Shown piece after piece: positions 1-9,233 of a stretch of 64,000 bases of DNA. This stretch comes from SIRX01 sp965214475 (GTDB taxonomy: Bacteria > Actinomycetota > Rubrobacteria > Rubrobacterales > Rubrobacteraceae): contig OZ243953.1 in assembly GCA_965214475.1 (NCBI GenBank), forward strand, positions 620,001 to 684,000. The letters are read 5' to 3'. Each line of letters opens with the position of its first letter. The first letter of the stretch is position 1. Under the pieces are notes generated by a model. It saw only the letters and a program-made list of their open reading frames with translations, did not search any database and was not told the DNA's origin. A program made the translations under genes and the position numbers.

Positions 1-87
1 GTTCTCACGGTCCTCGTCGTCACAGACGATCACCATCTTGCCAGCTTTGATGTCCTTGACGACCTCTTCTACGGGACTAAACGGCAT
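1..87 (-). CDS. ribBA: 3,4-dihydroxy-2-butanone-4-phosphate synthase domain (RibB or RibBA), N-terminus only
   Basis: Only the first 29 codons are in the window and the gene runs off the left edge. The peptide begins MPFSPVEEVVKDI and reaches the acidic CDDEDREN segment, the substrate- and metal-binding region at the N-terminus of DHBP synthase, which converts ribulose 5-phosphate to the four-carbon riboflavin precursor. The ATG lies inside the 3' end of ribE (11 bp overlap), so the two are probably translationally coupled. Whether a GTP cyclohydrolase II domain follows, as in most actinobacterial RibBA proteins, cannot be seen. Confidence 0.85.
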   Translation of the reverse strand, partial: MPFSPVEEVVKDIKAGKMVIVCDDEDREN

Positions 88-721
88 CTTCCACGCTCCT
101 CTCGAACTTATTTACGTTGTTGTATGTTTTGCCTATTCGCGGCTCTAGAAGCCGCTCTACGTACTTGCCTATAACGTCCGCCTCCAGGTTTACCCGATCT
201 CCTTTTTCTAAAGCGTGTAGGTTGGTATTGGCCCGGGTCTGCGGGAGTATCGAAACCGTCAGCGAACTCTCACCGGCCGATACGACTGTAAGGCTTATCC
301 CGTCCACGCAGATGCTGCCCTTCTCGACGGTGTAGCGCAGCACGGTTTCCGGCGCCCCGAACTCCCAGAGCTCGGCTTCGCCTTCTTTCCGAACATCCAA
401 CACCTCTCCTACACCATCCACGTGTCCCTGGACGATGTGGCCGCCAAAACGGCTCTCCAAACTCATCGCCCGCTCCAGGTTTACCGGGTCTCCTTCCTCA
501 AGGTCGCCGAGCGCCGTGCGGCGCAGCGTTTCGGGCATGGCGTAGAAGGTGAGTTCTTCGCCATCCGCTTCGTTTACCGTCAGGCACACGCCGTTCACCG
601 AAACCGAGTCGCCGATACCAGCCTCGGGGGCCACTAGCATTGAGCTCACCCTGAGCCGGGCCATGCCGCTACGATCGAGTCCGGTGATCATCCCGGTAGT
701 TTCAACCAGCCCGGTAAACAT
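77..721 (-). CDS. ribE: Riboflavin synthase, alpha subunit
   Basis: 214 residues, the usual length. It catalyses the dismutation of two 6,7-dimethyl-8-ribityllumazine molecules to riboflavin in the cytoplasm. Two tandem lumazine-binding domains are visible: the first starts MFTGLVE and contains SVNGVCLTV (about residues 41-49); the second starts at GHIVQGHVDG (about 94-103) and contains VDGISLTV. The start overlaps the 3' end of ribD by 20 bp and the end overlaps ribBA, so the three rib genes are one transcript controlled by the FMN riboswitch upstream of ribD. Confidence 0.97.
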   Translation of the reverse strand: MFTGLVETTGMITGLDRSGMARLRVSSMLVAPEAGIGDSVSVNGVCLTVNEADGEELTFYAMPETLRRTALGDLEEGDPVNLERAMSLESRFGGHIVQGHVDGVGEVLDVRKEGEAELWEFGAPETVLRYTVEKGSICVDGISLTVVSAGESSLTVSILPQTRANTNLHALEKGDRVNLEADVIGKYVERLLEPRIGKTYNNVNKFERSVEDAV

Positions 722-1826
722 GTTCCTCCTTGGCAGCTTCTGCCGGGTAAAAGGTCACAGCGAGGTCTCCGTCGATCGGCTTCACATCAGAGACCACAAA
801 CCCGGCAGCATCGGCCATGCGGGTGAGGCGAAGCTTGCCGATCATGGGTATACCTTCGGCACCTATGATTCGGGGGGCGTAGAAAACGGTTAGTTTGTCT
901 ACCAGGCCCTTCTCAATGAACCGGGTCGCCGTCTCTCCTCCACCCTCTACCAGTAGCCCGCGGACACCTCGCTGTTTGAGTTCGTCCAAAACAGCGTTCA
1001 AGTCCAAGCCATTCTCGGAAGTGGTCATGCTAAAGACGCTCACTCCCAGGCTCTCCAGCCTCGTTACGCGCTCATCTGACGCTTCGACGGCGGTGAAGAG
1101 TACGACAGGAGATTGTTGGACCGTTTGTGCGAGTTTGCTTTCCGGGCTGGTAGTCAACTGGGGATCCAGAACCACACGGGTCAAGCTAGCAGGTTTCTCT
1201 GCGCCGTCCCGAACGGTCAAGAGGGGGTCGTCGGCGCGAACGGTGCCGGCCCCAACTAGAACGGCGCCCGCCTCCGCCCGTAGCGTCCTCGCGCTTAACC
1301 TAGAGGAGTCACCGGTGATCCACTTGCTGTCGCCGTTCGAAGCGGCGATCCTGCCGTCAAGGGTAGCCGCCAGCTTGAGGTGGATAAAAGGCCGGCCTTT
1401 TTGCATGGCGGTAAAGAACTGTTCGTTTTGGCGCTCTAATCCTTGATACTGCAGCACCTCTACTTTTATACCGGCATCTCGCAACAATGACACGCTACGG
1501 CCCTGCATCCGGGGATTGGGGTCCAGATGTCCGATTACGACTTTCGATATGCCCGACTCGATAATAGCGTCGGTGCACGGTGGCGTACGCCCGTGATGGT
1601 TGCAGGGTTCCAGCGTAACGTACATCTCTGCTCCACGAACACCGGAACCGGCAAATCTCAAGGCGGCGACCTCGGCGTGATCCCCGCCGGTCCGAACGTG
1701 CCAGCCTTCACCTATGACCTCTTGATCTCGCACCACTACAGCACCCACGAGTGGGTTGGGTGCCACTGTAAAACGCCCGCGCTCAGCGAGATCACGGGCA
1801 CGGTCCATAAGAACTCTGTGTGCCAC
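702..1826 (-). CDS. ribD: Bifunctional riboflavin deaminase/reductase RibD
   Basis: 374 residues. The N-terminal cytidine-deaminase-like domain has the zinc motif HAE (H50, E52) and PCNHHGRTPPC (C75, C84). The C-terminal RibD reductase domain starts near residue 158 with LAATLDGRIA. It performs the second and third steps of riboflavin synthesis from the GTP-derived pyrimidine. The start is GTG at 1826, preceded by AGGAAG. An internal ATG at residue 7 is less likely because family members keep residues upstream of it. It is the first gene of the rib operon and sits just downstream of the FMN riboswitch. Confidence 0.97.
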   Translation of the reverse strand: MAHRVLMDRARDLAERGRFTVAPNPLVGAVVVRDQEVIGEGWHVRTGGDHAEVAALRFAGSGVRGAEMYVTLEPCNHHGRTPPCTDAIIESGISKVVIGHLDPNPRMQGRSVSLLRDAGIKVEVLQYQGLERQNEQFFTAMQKGRPFIHLKLAATLDGRIAASNGDSKWITGDSSRLSARTLRAEAGAVLVGAGTVRADDPLLTVRDGAEKPASLTRVVLDPQLTTSPESKLAQTVQQSPVVLFTAVEASDERVTRLESLGVSVFSMTTSENGLDLNAVLDELKQRGVRGLLVEGGGETATRFIEKGLVDKLTVFYAPRIIGAEGIPMIGKLRLTRMADAAGFVVSDVKPIDGDLAVTFYPAEAAKEEHVYRAG

Positions 1827-1832
1827 ATCTTC

Positions 1833-1990
1833 CTTTCTCCCATCCGGACTATCACCGTCGGCGCCGGAATACGATCAGACCGTGCTGATCCTCACCGGCT
1901 CAACCCCCGGATGTTACCGGGAGTTCGCGGGCTCCCCGGAGATGTTTCTCCGGGCTACCGCCGGTGCGGGAATTTCACCCGCCCCCGAAA
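1833..1990 (-). promoter_or_regulatory. FMN riboswitch (RFN element)
   Basis: On the minus strand, between rpe and ribD, the segment opens with a GGGGGCGGGTGAAATTCCC-type block, continues with CCGGCGGTAGCCCG, and closes with CCGACGGTGATAGTCCGGATG followed by GGAGAAAGGA. These are the conserved core blocks of the FMN-sensing RFN element, in the correct order, with variable helices between them. The closing arm lies within about 10 bases of the ribD Shine-Dalgarno. No clear T-tract terminator hairpin follows, so translational sequestration is the likelier mode of control. The ligand is FMN by family. Confidence 0.95.
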
Positions 1991-2061
1991 GTTATCTGAA
2001 AAGGAAGCTATCACACGGATAAGGCTCTAGCAAGGAACGCAAGCGCACCACAGCCGATCGG

Positions 2062-2736
2062 TTATTCTGCGGCCCGTCTTCCGGCCTCGATAATCTTACG
2101 CATCTCGGTGGCGGGGTCTCCCTTGAAGACTGCGGAGCCCGCCACGAGCACCTGGGCACCCGCCTCCACCATCACCGGAGCGGTCTCTTCGGTAATACCG
2201 CCGTCCACCTGTACGGGTAGGTCGGTCATCTCCTTTACCCGGCGCACCTTATCCGCCATCTCAGGTATAAAAGACTGCCCGCCATACCCGGGATTCACGC
2301 TCATCACCAATATGTAGTCCAGATGTGGCAACGCCCATTCGATGAACTCCGGCGGCGTAGTCGGGTTGAGCGCCACCCCCGCTTCGCAGCCGCCGTCCCG
2401 GATCACGTTCAGCATCCGATGCAGGTGTGTGACGGCTTCCGGTTGAACCGAGATGCTGGTCACGCCGGCCTCGATAAAAGGCTGGATGAGATTATCCGGA
2501 TTGTCCACCATCAGATGTGCATCAACAGGAAGGTTCGTTGACTCTATCAACGAAGCGGCAACTACGGGACCTATAGTCAGGTTGGGAACGAAATGGTTGT
2601 CCATAGCATCGAAGTGGATCAACTCCGCTCCACCTTCGGCGGCTTTATTTACCTCATCCGCAAGGTTCGCAAAATCCGCCGCGAGTATGGACGGCGCACC
2701 AGCGATCCTACTCCCCAACTCTGTAAAGAACGCCAA
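2062..2736 (-). CDS. rpe: Ribulose-phosphate 3-epimerase
   Basis: 224 residues, normal length for this TIM-barrel enzyme, which interconverts ribulose 5-phosphate and xylulose 5-phosphate in the pentose phosphate pathway. Visible signatures are PSILAADFANL near residue 15, the metal-binding strand HFDAMDNHFVPNLTIGP (41-57; the usual MDG reads MDN here), HLMVDNP, VNPGYGGQSF and VDGGI near the C-terminus. It lies upstream of the rib operon on the same strand, separated by the riboswitch region, so it may be co-transcribed with pilC upstream or have its own promoter. Confidence 0.96.
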   Translation of the reverse strand: MAFFTELGSRIAGAPSILAADFANLADEVNKAAEGGAELIHFDAMDNHFVPNLTIGPVVAASLIESTNLPVDAHLMVDNPDNLIQPFIEAGVTSISVQPEAVTHLHRMLNVIRDGGCEAGVALNPTTPPEFIEWALPHLDYILVMSVNPGYGGQSFIPEMADKVRRVKEMTDLPVQVDGGITEETAPVMVEAGAQVLVAGSAVFKGDPATEMRKIIEAGRRAAE

Positions 2737-2791
2737 GCTTTAGCCTCCCGAATAGATAGTTTAGACCAAATATTCTACAGAATCTAAAAAA

Positions 2792-4003
2792 TTATTCGAT
2801 CAGCTCGAAGATTTTGAACATCGGGAGGTACATCGCCACGATGATGCCGCCGACGATGCCGCCGACCACCACGATCATTAGCGGCTCAATAATTGAAGTT
2901 AGCGCTTTGACGGTGGCGTCTACTTCAGACTCGTAGAAGTCTCCTATTTTCTCTAACATGCCATCGAGGTCTCCGGTCTCATCGCCGATTGCTATCATAC
3001 GGGTGACCATTGGGGGGAAAACCGCTTCCTCTTCCAGGGGTTTGAACACCGGTATTCCTTGTCGGACCGCGTCCCGGCTCTGGAGCAACGCACGTTCGAT
3101 AACGTAGTTGCCGGACGATTTGGCGGTGATCTCCAGAGCCTGCAGTATTGGTACGCCTGCGGCGCTCAGGGAACCCAGAGTACGGGCAAAACGGGCGAGG
3201 GCAACTTTTTGCACTACCTCGCCTATCTTTGCCGGTATCTTTAGCACGACTCTCCCCCATACTTTCCGCCCCTGCTCAGTCTCCTTCCACCGGAAAAAGA
3301 ACATTACCCCGCCTATGAGTAATGCTGCTACTAAAAGGCCCCCAAAGCCTGTAAGCAGGTCGGAGAGACCTAGCGCTATCCTGGTTGGGAGCGGCAGCGT
3401 GCCGCCAAGATCTTCGAACATCTGGGCGAATATGGGTACGATGAAGATGAGCATTATCGTCGCGGCTAATACCGCCATAATAAGTACCACGGTCGGATAT
3501 GTCATGGCACTTTTCACCTTGCGGCGGAGTTCCTGATCCGACTCCAATTGATCGGCGATCCTGAGCAGTACCTCATCCAACACGCCCCCAACCTCACCCG
3601 CGCGGACCATTTCTACGTAGAGACGATTGAAAATCTTCGGGTGCTTGTCCAGGGCTTCAGAGAGTGCGAGTCCGGCTTCCACATCCTCCCGCACCTTGGC
3701 AAGAGCGTCCTGAAGTTTCTTGTTCGTCGTTTGTTCACCGAGGATGTAGAGGGCGCGGACTATGGGCAAGCCAGCGTTGATAACCGTTGCGAACTGACGG
3801 GTAAAGACTACGATATCGTCGAGCTTGACCTTCTTGAAGGGCTCCAGAATATCTTTCTGCCCTACGCCCTGCTCCTTAATATCTATTACCAGGAGTCCCT
3901 GCTGACGCAGGTTCGAGGCTACCGCCCTCGTGTCCTCGCCCTCTACTTTATCCTCACGTACTTCTCCGCCCCGAGTGCGCGCTTTGTACTCGAATACAGC
4001 CAA
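2792..4003 (-). CDS. pilC: Type IV pilus inner-membrane platform protein PilC (GspF family)
   Basis: 403 residues with two repeated T2SSF domains (about 65-190 and 270-393), each ending in hydrophobic helices. Membrane segments are visible near 168-195, 217-238 and 372-395. The N-terminus begins MAVFEYKARTRGGEV, typical of PilC/GspF. The C-terminal LTSIIEPLMIVVVGGIVGGIIVAMYLPMF is the family's last helix. It is the membrane platform on which the PilB and PilT motors act. It follows pilT by 14 bp, and the order pilB-pilT-pilC on one strand is the classical motor cluster. Confidence 0.95.
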   Translation of the reverse strand: MAVFEYKARTRGGEVREDKVEGEDTRAVASNLRQQGLLVIDIKEQGVGQKDILEPFKKVKLDDIVVFTRQFATVINAGLPIVRALYILGEQTTNKKLQDALAKVREDVEAGLALSEALDKHPKIFNRLYVEMVRAGEVGGVLDEVLLRIADQLESDQELRRKVKSAMTYPTVVLIMAVLAATIMLIFIVPIFAQMFEDLGGTLPLPTRIALGLSDLLTGFGGLLVAALLIGGVMFFFRWKETEQGRKVWGRVVLKIPAKIGEVVQKVALARFARTLGSLSAAGVPILQALEITAKSSGNYVIERALLQSRDAVRQGIPVFKPLEEEAVFPPMVTRMIAIGDETGDLDGMLEKIGDFYESEVDATVKALTSIIEPLMIVVVGGIVGGIIVAMYLPMFKIFELIE

Positions 4004-4017
4004 GAACAGCCCCTCCT

Positions 4018-5154
4018 TTACTTCCGGAGGGCTGCATATTTGCCGCCCTCAGTGCCGCTACGCGCATTGCTCCCGCCACCCGCACTGCCGCCGGCCAGAC
4101 GCTGCAACTCTTCGGGGTCGTTAGCGCGCCTCTCGGCCTCTTCGCGAGAGATCACACCATTGCGTAGAAGCTCGACGAGTGCCGAGTCCATAGTCTGCAT
4201 ACCGAACTTGCCACCGGTCTGCATAGCGGAGAAAATCTGGTGATTCTTCCCCTCCCGGATAAGGTTTCTGACTCCTGGCGTAGGCACCAATACCTCGACG
4301 GCCGCGATCCGCCCTTCGCCGTCGCGACGCCGGACGAGCGTCTGTGTAATAACCCCCTGCAATGCGGTGGCTAGCTGAGTCCGTATCTGCGATTGCTGCT
4401 CGCCGGGGAAAACGTCGATAATCCGGTCTATGGTCTGCGGGGCGTCCTGGGTGTGTAGCGTACCGAAGACCAAGTGGCCTGTCTCCGCGGCGGTAACCGC
4501 GAGTGAAATAGTTTCTATGTCGCGCATCTCTCCCACGAGAATAACGTCGGGGTCCTGGCGCAGCACATGCTTCAAAGCCTCGGCGAAGCTCTTGGTGTCC
4601 TGGTTGACCTCGCGCTGGTTGACGATGCATTGCTTGTGCTGGTGAAGAAACTCGACCGGGTCTTCGACGCTCATAATGTGCTCGTGTCGCGTCTCGTTGA
4701 TCTTGTCTATCATCGAAGCGAGCGTCGTGGACTTTCCGCTTCCGGTAGGGCCCGTAACCAGTACCAAACCTCGTGGTTTGTCCGTCATACTCTTTACGGC
4801 TGATGGGAGTCCCAAATCGTCGAGGTCCATAATTTCGTGCGGAATCGTCCTGAAAGCCGCCCCGAGAGACCCTCTCTGATAGTACACGTTGACCCTGAAA
4901 CGCGCCAACCGGGGCACCCCGTAGCTAAAATCCAGTTCCCAATCACTCTCCAAGCGCTGGCGCTGGTTGTCGGTGAGGATCTCATAGATAAGGTCCCGGA
5001 TTATGTTGGGCTTTAGCGGTTCGTAGTCAAGGGGCTTGACCTCGCCATCCACGCGGATCATGGGCGGCAGGTCCACGGTGACGTGGAGATCGCTAGCCCC
5101 CGCATCCATAGCATCAATAAGGTAGTCATTGAGGCCGATCTGATCCTGCTCCAT
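4018..5154 (-). CDS. pilT: Type IV pilus retraction ATPase PilT
   Basis: 378 residues. PilT hallmarks are the N-terminal ASDLHVTV segment, Walker A GPTGSGKST (about 135-143), the Asp box, Walker B with LVGEMRD, the HTQDA His box and, distinguishing it from PilB, the C-terminal GVRNLIREGK retraction motif near residue 293. It powers pilus depolymerisation and twitching motility. The C-terminal tail ends in a Gly/Ser-rich stretch after LAGGSAGG that is longer than in textbook PilT. It lies between pilB and pilC, in the same operon. Confidence 0.95.
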   Translation of the reverse strand: MEQDQIGLNDYLIDAMDAGASDLHVTVDLPPMIRVDGEVKPLDYEPLKPNIIRDLIYEILTDNQRQRLESDWELDFSYGVPRLARFRVNVYYQRGSLGAAFRTIPHEIMDLDDLGLPSAVKSMTDKPRGLVLVTGPTGSGKSTTLASMIDKINETRHEHIMSVEDPVEFLHQHKQCIVNQREVNQDTKSFAEALKHVLRQDPDVILVGEMRDIETISLAVTAAETGHLVFGTLHTQDAPQTIDRIIDVFPGEQQSQIRTQLATALQGVITQTLVRRRDGEGRIAAVEVLVPTPGVRNLIREGKNHQIFSAMQTGGKFGMQTMDSALVELLRNGVISREEAERRANDPEELQRLAGGSAGGGSNARSGTEGGKYAALRK

Positions 5155-5217
5155 GTAGTTCGTCTCCTTCTTCGTCTCTTAAATTTTCAAAAACGGTCGG
5201 TAACCTGCAGGGCACTT

Positions 5218-8200
5218 TTAAACTACAGTACGCAATACTTCCTCCACGCTCGTCGCACCCTGGGCAGCTTTCCTAAAGCCGTCCTCTTTGAGGTGTACCA
5301 TTCCCTCCTCTTCAGCAACGCGCGCTATCTCATTCGTAGACGCCCGGCTCAGGACCATCTCCCGCACCGACTCCGTTATTACCAGAAGTTCGTAGAGGCC
5401 CAGGCGACCGCGGTATCCGGTGCCACCGCAGCGATCGCAGCCGACGGCTTTATAGAAATTCATGTCCTCTTCTGAAACGAAATCAAAGGGGAATTCTATT
5501 TCTTCCAGATACTCGCGCTCGAACTCCGTCGGCTGCTTGCACTCGTCACACAGTTTACGAGCGAGCCGCTGGGCGATAATGCAGTCTACGGCGGAGGAGA
5601 TCAGGAAAGGTTCGACCCCCATCTCCGTAAGGCGGGTCAAGGCCCCCGGCGCATTGTTGGTATGCAGGGTAGCGAGAACCAGATGCCCCGTCATAGAGGA
5701 CTCCACGCTGATCTTGGCCGTCTCCACATCTCGTATCTCACCGATCATGATTATGTCCGGGTCCGCCCTTAGAATGCTTCTCAAACCCGACGCGAACGTA
5801 AGACCCGCCTTAGGGTTGACCTGCATCTGGTTGAGCCCCGGTATCCTGTACTCGATCGGGTCTTCGACCGTGATAATGTTGCTCTCGGGCGAGTTGAGCT
5901 CGTTGAGCGTGGCGTATAGGGTGGTGGATTTCCCACTACCGGTGGGTCCAGTAACCAGGATAGCCCCATAGGGCTTACGGAACACTTTTTCGTACCGCTC
6001 GAAGGCTTCGTCGGAGAAACCGAGCTTCGTGAGGTCCGTCGCGACACTCGCGGTGTCCAGCAGCCGGAGGACTACTTTTTCGCCAAAAGTCGTCGGCAAA
6101 GTGGCAACCCGGAGGTCTATCTTGTTGCCGCCCACCCGGACGCTAAAACGGCCGTCTTGCGGCGTACGACGCTCTGCTATGTTCAGGTCGGCGACTACCT
6201 TGAGGCGGGCGACTAGCCCGTTGCGCAACTTCTTGGGGACGGACATGACCTCCCGGAGCACGCCATCTACCCTGAAACGTACTTTCACCTCTTGGGCCTG
6301 TGGCTCGATATGAATATCCGAGGCTTCCTCGCCGACCGCCTGCTGTAGTATTGATCCAACCAGGCGTATTATTGGCGCTTCGTCTTCGCTGACTCCGGCG
6401 CCGAGTTGTACATCGTCGTCATCGCCCTCAGCTTCCCCTTCCTCGGCCGCTTCTTCGAGGAAATCCGAGACTCCATTTCCAATAGAAACCAACTTGTTTT
6501 GTACCCGCCGGATGTCATCCGAGGTTGCCGCTACGGGGATTACCGAATAGCCGGTGAGCATTCTGAGGTCTTCCAGAGTGTGCAGATCCTTGGGATCACT
6601 CATCGCGACGTGGAGTTGTTCGTCTTCCAATCGCAGGGGCATGACACCATGTTTGCGGAGGACCTTCTGGTCCACCAGCGTCAGCAGAGACCGGTCCACA
6701 TCGCTCTCTCTCAACTCTATATATTCGAGGTTGAGCCTTTGGGCCATAGCCTGCATCAGATCCGCCTTGCTTACGTAACCGAGGGAGAGCAGGATCTCAC
6801 CTATGTCGCGCGGATCTTCTTCCTGCATCTCTGTAGCCTGCTGGAATTGTTCCTCGGTTATTTTATTTTCGTTGAGGAGGATCTCAGCCGTCTTCCTTTT
6901 TCCCGACAGAGTCACTCGACTTCTCGTACGCGACTGCCCGGTCTCTTCGCTAGACTCATGATCGGCACTATCCTCTGTGCCTTCTTGCTGCTGTAGAAAT
7001 TCTTCTTGCTCCTGTGAAGGCTTCTCCTGCGAAGCAGTTTCGGCGGACGAATCTTCGGGCGTACTGTCCGCTTCGGTAGAAGCCTCATCTTCCACCTCTG
7101 CAGGAAACTCTTCTTCCAGGTTTTCTCCACCGAGGCCCTCTGCCCGAGTTTCTTCGGAGGCCGAATCCGGAGCATCGGTCTCCTCTGTATCAAGGTCTTC
7201 GTTGGCTTCTCCAGCAGATTCTTCAGGAATTTCGTGTGTCATCTCCTGGTCGGGCGTTTTTGTCGTCTCGTCGAGATCCTGCGCCGCAGTGTCCGCTTCC
7301 TCGTCCAACAGAGGATCGCCAGTCTCTTGGTCAGCGCCTTTTTCTTCGTCCTCCGCGCCGAACAGGTGATCCAAAGCTCCCTGGAGATCTTCTTCTGTTA
7401 CCACGACGGGTTCTATCTGGCTACCGGCGATCATACGCAGGTCTTCGAGCGCGTACAGGTCGTTTGGGTCACTCATAGCAACCACGAGTTTGTCGTCCTC
7501 GTACCGAAGCGGTAGCGCTCTGTACTTGCGGAGTTGCTCCTCGTCTATAGAGTCGACTACTTCGCTATCTACCTCTTCCGGCGAGAGCTCGGAGATCACT
7601 ACGAAGTCCATATTGAAACGCTCGGCTAGCGCCTGTGCGAGGTCCGACGAGTCTACGTAACCGAGGTCCAAGAGGGAGGCGCCGAGTTGCTTGGAGTTTT
7701 CCTCTTGTAGTTCGAGGGCTTCTTCGATTTGCTCTTCAGAGACCTTGTCTTGAGATACGAGAATGTCTCCTATCCTTCTATTTACCAATTTAGGGGCCCG
7801 GCGGTTATCGGAGGAACTATTGCCGGGTGCTTCGTCTCCGTTTTCGGAACCGTTCCGCGCAGACTGAGTATCGCCCTCATTGGAAGCCTCCTCGTTACCC
7901 AGAATACGATTGCGTGCCGTCCGAATTGCGTCTTCGGCGGCGGCTACCGGTACGATCGGAAGTCCGGAACTCTGCACTATGCAACTGCGGGCGTCGTTGT
8001 CGCCGGGATTCTTCATGGCGACAACCAGCTTCCCGTCTTTCATCCGAAGTGGAACCGCGCCGCAATTAGATAGAACACCTTTCTCGACCAAACCTCGTAC
8101 GCTAGACTCGATCTCTTCTTCGGAAAGGACTACGTACTGCACGTTTAGCTCGCGAGTCAGGGTTCGCGTTAGTTCTTCAGCCGTTATGTAGCCGAGAGAG

Positions 8201-8349
8201 ATGAGGATCTCTCCCAGCCCCCCGTTATTCTCGGCATGCTTCTCCCACGCCTTCTCTACCTGCTCTTCGGTAACCTCACCCTCGGAGACAAGAATGTCCG
8301 CCACCCTTTTCGGCGAAATGTTTTTTGTATCTTTATCGGCTGATTGCAT
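5218..8349 (-). CDS. pilB: Type IV pilus extension ATPase PilB with three N-terminal MshEN-type domains
   Basis: 1043 residues, nearly twice the usual PilB. Three homologous MshEN (T2SSE_N) repeats are visible at about 13-150, 188-330 and 484-622, each with a GEIL/GDIL...LGYV...L helix pattern and a PLR...LVVAM(S/K)(D/N)P strand. Repeats 2 and 3 are separated by a roughly 145-residue acidic, Glu/Asp/Ser-rich linker (331-475), probably disordered. The ATPase core has Walker A GPTGSGKST (801-809), Walker B IIMIGEIRD (866-874) and the tetra-cysteine zinc motif C934/C937/C971/C974. MshEN domains bind c-di-GMP in characterised homologues; binding here is inference. The start overlaps aroE by 17 bp. 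Confidence 0.95.
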   Translation of the reverse strand: MQSADKDTKNISPKRVADILVSEGEVTEEQVEKAWEKHAENNGGLGEILISLGYITAEELTRTLTRELNVQYVVLSEEEIESSVRGLVEKGVLSNCGAVPLRMKDGKLVVAMKNPGDNDARSCIVQSSGLPIVPVAAAEDAIRTARNRILGNEEASNEGDTQSARNGSENGDEAPGNSSSDNRRAPKLVNRRIGDILVSQDKVSEEQIEEALELQEENSKQLGASLLDLGYVDSSDLAQALAERFNMDFVVISELSPEEVDSEVVDSIDEEQLRKYRALPLRYEDDKLVVAMSDPNDLYALEDLRMIAGSQIEPVVVTEEDLQGALDHLFGAEDEEKGADQETGDPLLDEEADTAAQDLDETTKTPDQEMTHEIPEESAGEANEDLDTEETDAPDSASEETRAEGLGGENLEEEFPAEVEDEASTEADSTPEDSSAETASQEKPSQEQEEFLQQQEGTEDSADHESSEETGQSRTRSRVTLSGKRKTAEILLNENKITEEQFQQATEMQEEDPRDIGEILLSLGYVSKADLMQAMAQRLNLEYIELRESDVDRSLLTLVDQKVLRKHGVMPLRLEDEQLHVAMSDPKDLHTLEDLRMLTGYSVIPVAATSDDIRRVQNKLVSIGNGVSDFLEEAAEEGEAEGDDDDVQLGAGVSEDEAPIIRLVGSILQQAVGEEASDIHIEPQAQEVKVRFRVDGVLREVMSVPKKLRNGLVARLKVVADLNIAERRTPQDGRFSVRVGGNKIDLRVATLPTTFGEKVVLRLLDTASVATDLTKLGFSDEAFERYEKVFRKPYGAILVTGPTGSGKSTTLYATLNELNSPESNIITVEDPIEYRIPGLNQMQVNPKAGLTFASGLRSILRADPDIIMIGEIRDVETAKISVESSMTGHLVLATLHTNNAPGALTRLTEMGVEPFLISSAVDCIIAQRLARKLCDECKQPTEFEREYLEEIEFPFDFVSEEDMNFYKAVGCDRCGGTGYRGRLGLYELLVITESVREMVLSRASTNEIARVAEEEGMVHLKEDGFRKAAQGATSVEEVLRTVV

Positions 8350-9175
8350 TTTTCATAACCTCCACATTAGGCTCCCGCCCGGTCCACGCGCGCTGGGCCT
8401 GGACCCCCTGATAGAGCAACATCTCGTCTCCAGGTACGACCGTGGCCCCGGCTTCACGAGCCCGGCGGATCAAATCCGTATCCTCATCTCTGAGATAAAC
8501 TGCGTCACAAACTACCTTCTCACGATCCAGGCACTCGGTGGGTAATGGGACAGGATCTTGCCCTCTCATGCCGAGATATGTAGTGTTGACGATAACATCA
8601 GCCTTTGTAGCCTCTTCTGCGATGCGCTCCAGTGAGGTCACTCTTAACTCCGTTCCCGCGCCGGTTTCGGCAAGTTTCTCTTGCAGGTTTTCAGCCCTGC
8701 CAGGGGAACGGTTAGCGATAACCAGGCTCTGAGCCCCTTCGCCGAGAATCGCCACCGAGACTGCGGCGGCGGCCCCACCGGCTCCCAACACGATGACCTG
8801 TTTCCCGGCGAACGTCCCCCCCGACTCCGTGCAAGCTTCCACCAAACCACTACCGTCGGTGTTCATTCCATAGAGTTCGTCCCCGCGCACAATCACCGTA
8901 TTGACTGCTCCGGCGATGTGGGCCGGCTCATCTAACCGATCCAGCATCGAGGCGATGTTCTCTTTGTGCGGCATGGTCACGTTAAAGCCTGCGAAGCCCA
9001 AAGCAGGTAGGCCGGCAATCGCGTTTTCTAGCCTATCCGGCTGAACATTCATAGCCACGTAAGCGTAGTCGGCGCCGTCGGCGGCGAAGGCCGCATTGTG
9101 CATCCGGGGGCTCAGGCTATGACTTATAGGGTGTCCTATGACGCCCAACAAACGTGTTTTTCCACTGATATTCAC
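8333..9175 (-). CDS. aroE: Shikimate dehydrogenase
   Basis: 280 residues. It reduces 3-dehydroshikimate with NADPH in aromatic amino acid synthesis. Visible signatures are GHPISHSLSPRMHNAAF (about 15-31), NVTMPHKE with the catalytic Lys (about 64-71), NTDGSGLVEA, and the nucleotide-binding loop VLGAGGAAAAV (about 129-139), followed by NRSPGRAENL, whose Arg after Asn suits NADPH. The stop overlaps the first codons of pilB by 17 bp, coupling a biosynthetic gene to the pilus genes. Confidence 0.96.
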   Translation of the reverse strand: MNISGKTRLLGVIGHPISHSLSPRMHNAAFAADGADYAYVAMNVQPDRLENAIAGLPALGFAGFNVTMPHKENIASMLDRLDEPAHIAGAVNTVIVRGDELYGMNTDGSGLVEACTESGGTFAGKQVIVLGAGGAAAAVSVAILGEGAQSLVIANRSPGRAENLQEKLAETGAGTELRVTSLERIAEEATKADVIVNTTYLGMRGQDPVPLPTECLDREKVVCDAVYLRDEDTDLIRRAREAGATVVPGDEMLLYQGVQAQRAWTGREPNVEVMKNAISR

Positions 9176-9233
9176 TTCGTGGGTTATCGGCGAAACCAGA
9201 GTTTAACTTTAGCCCGGCCTCCGGCGCGCATTT

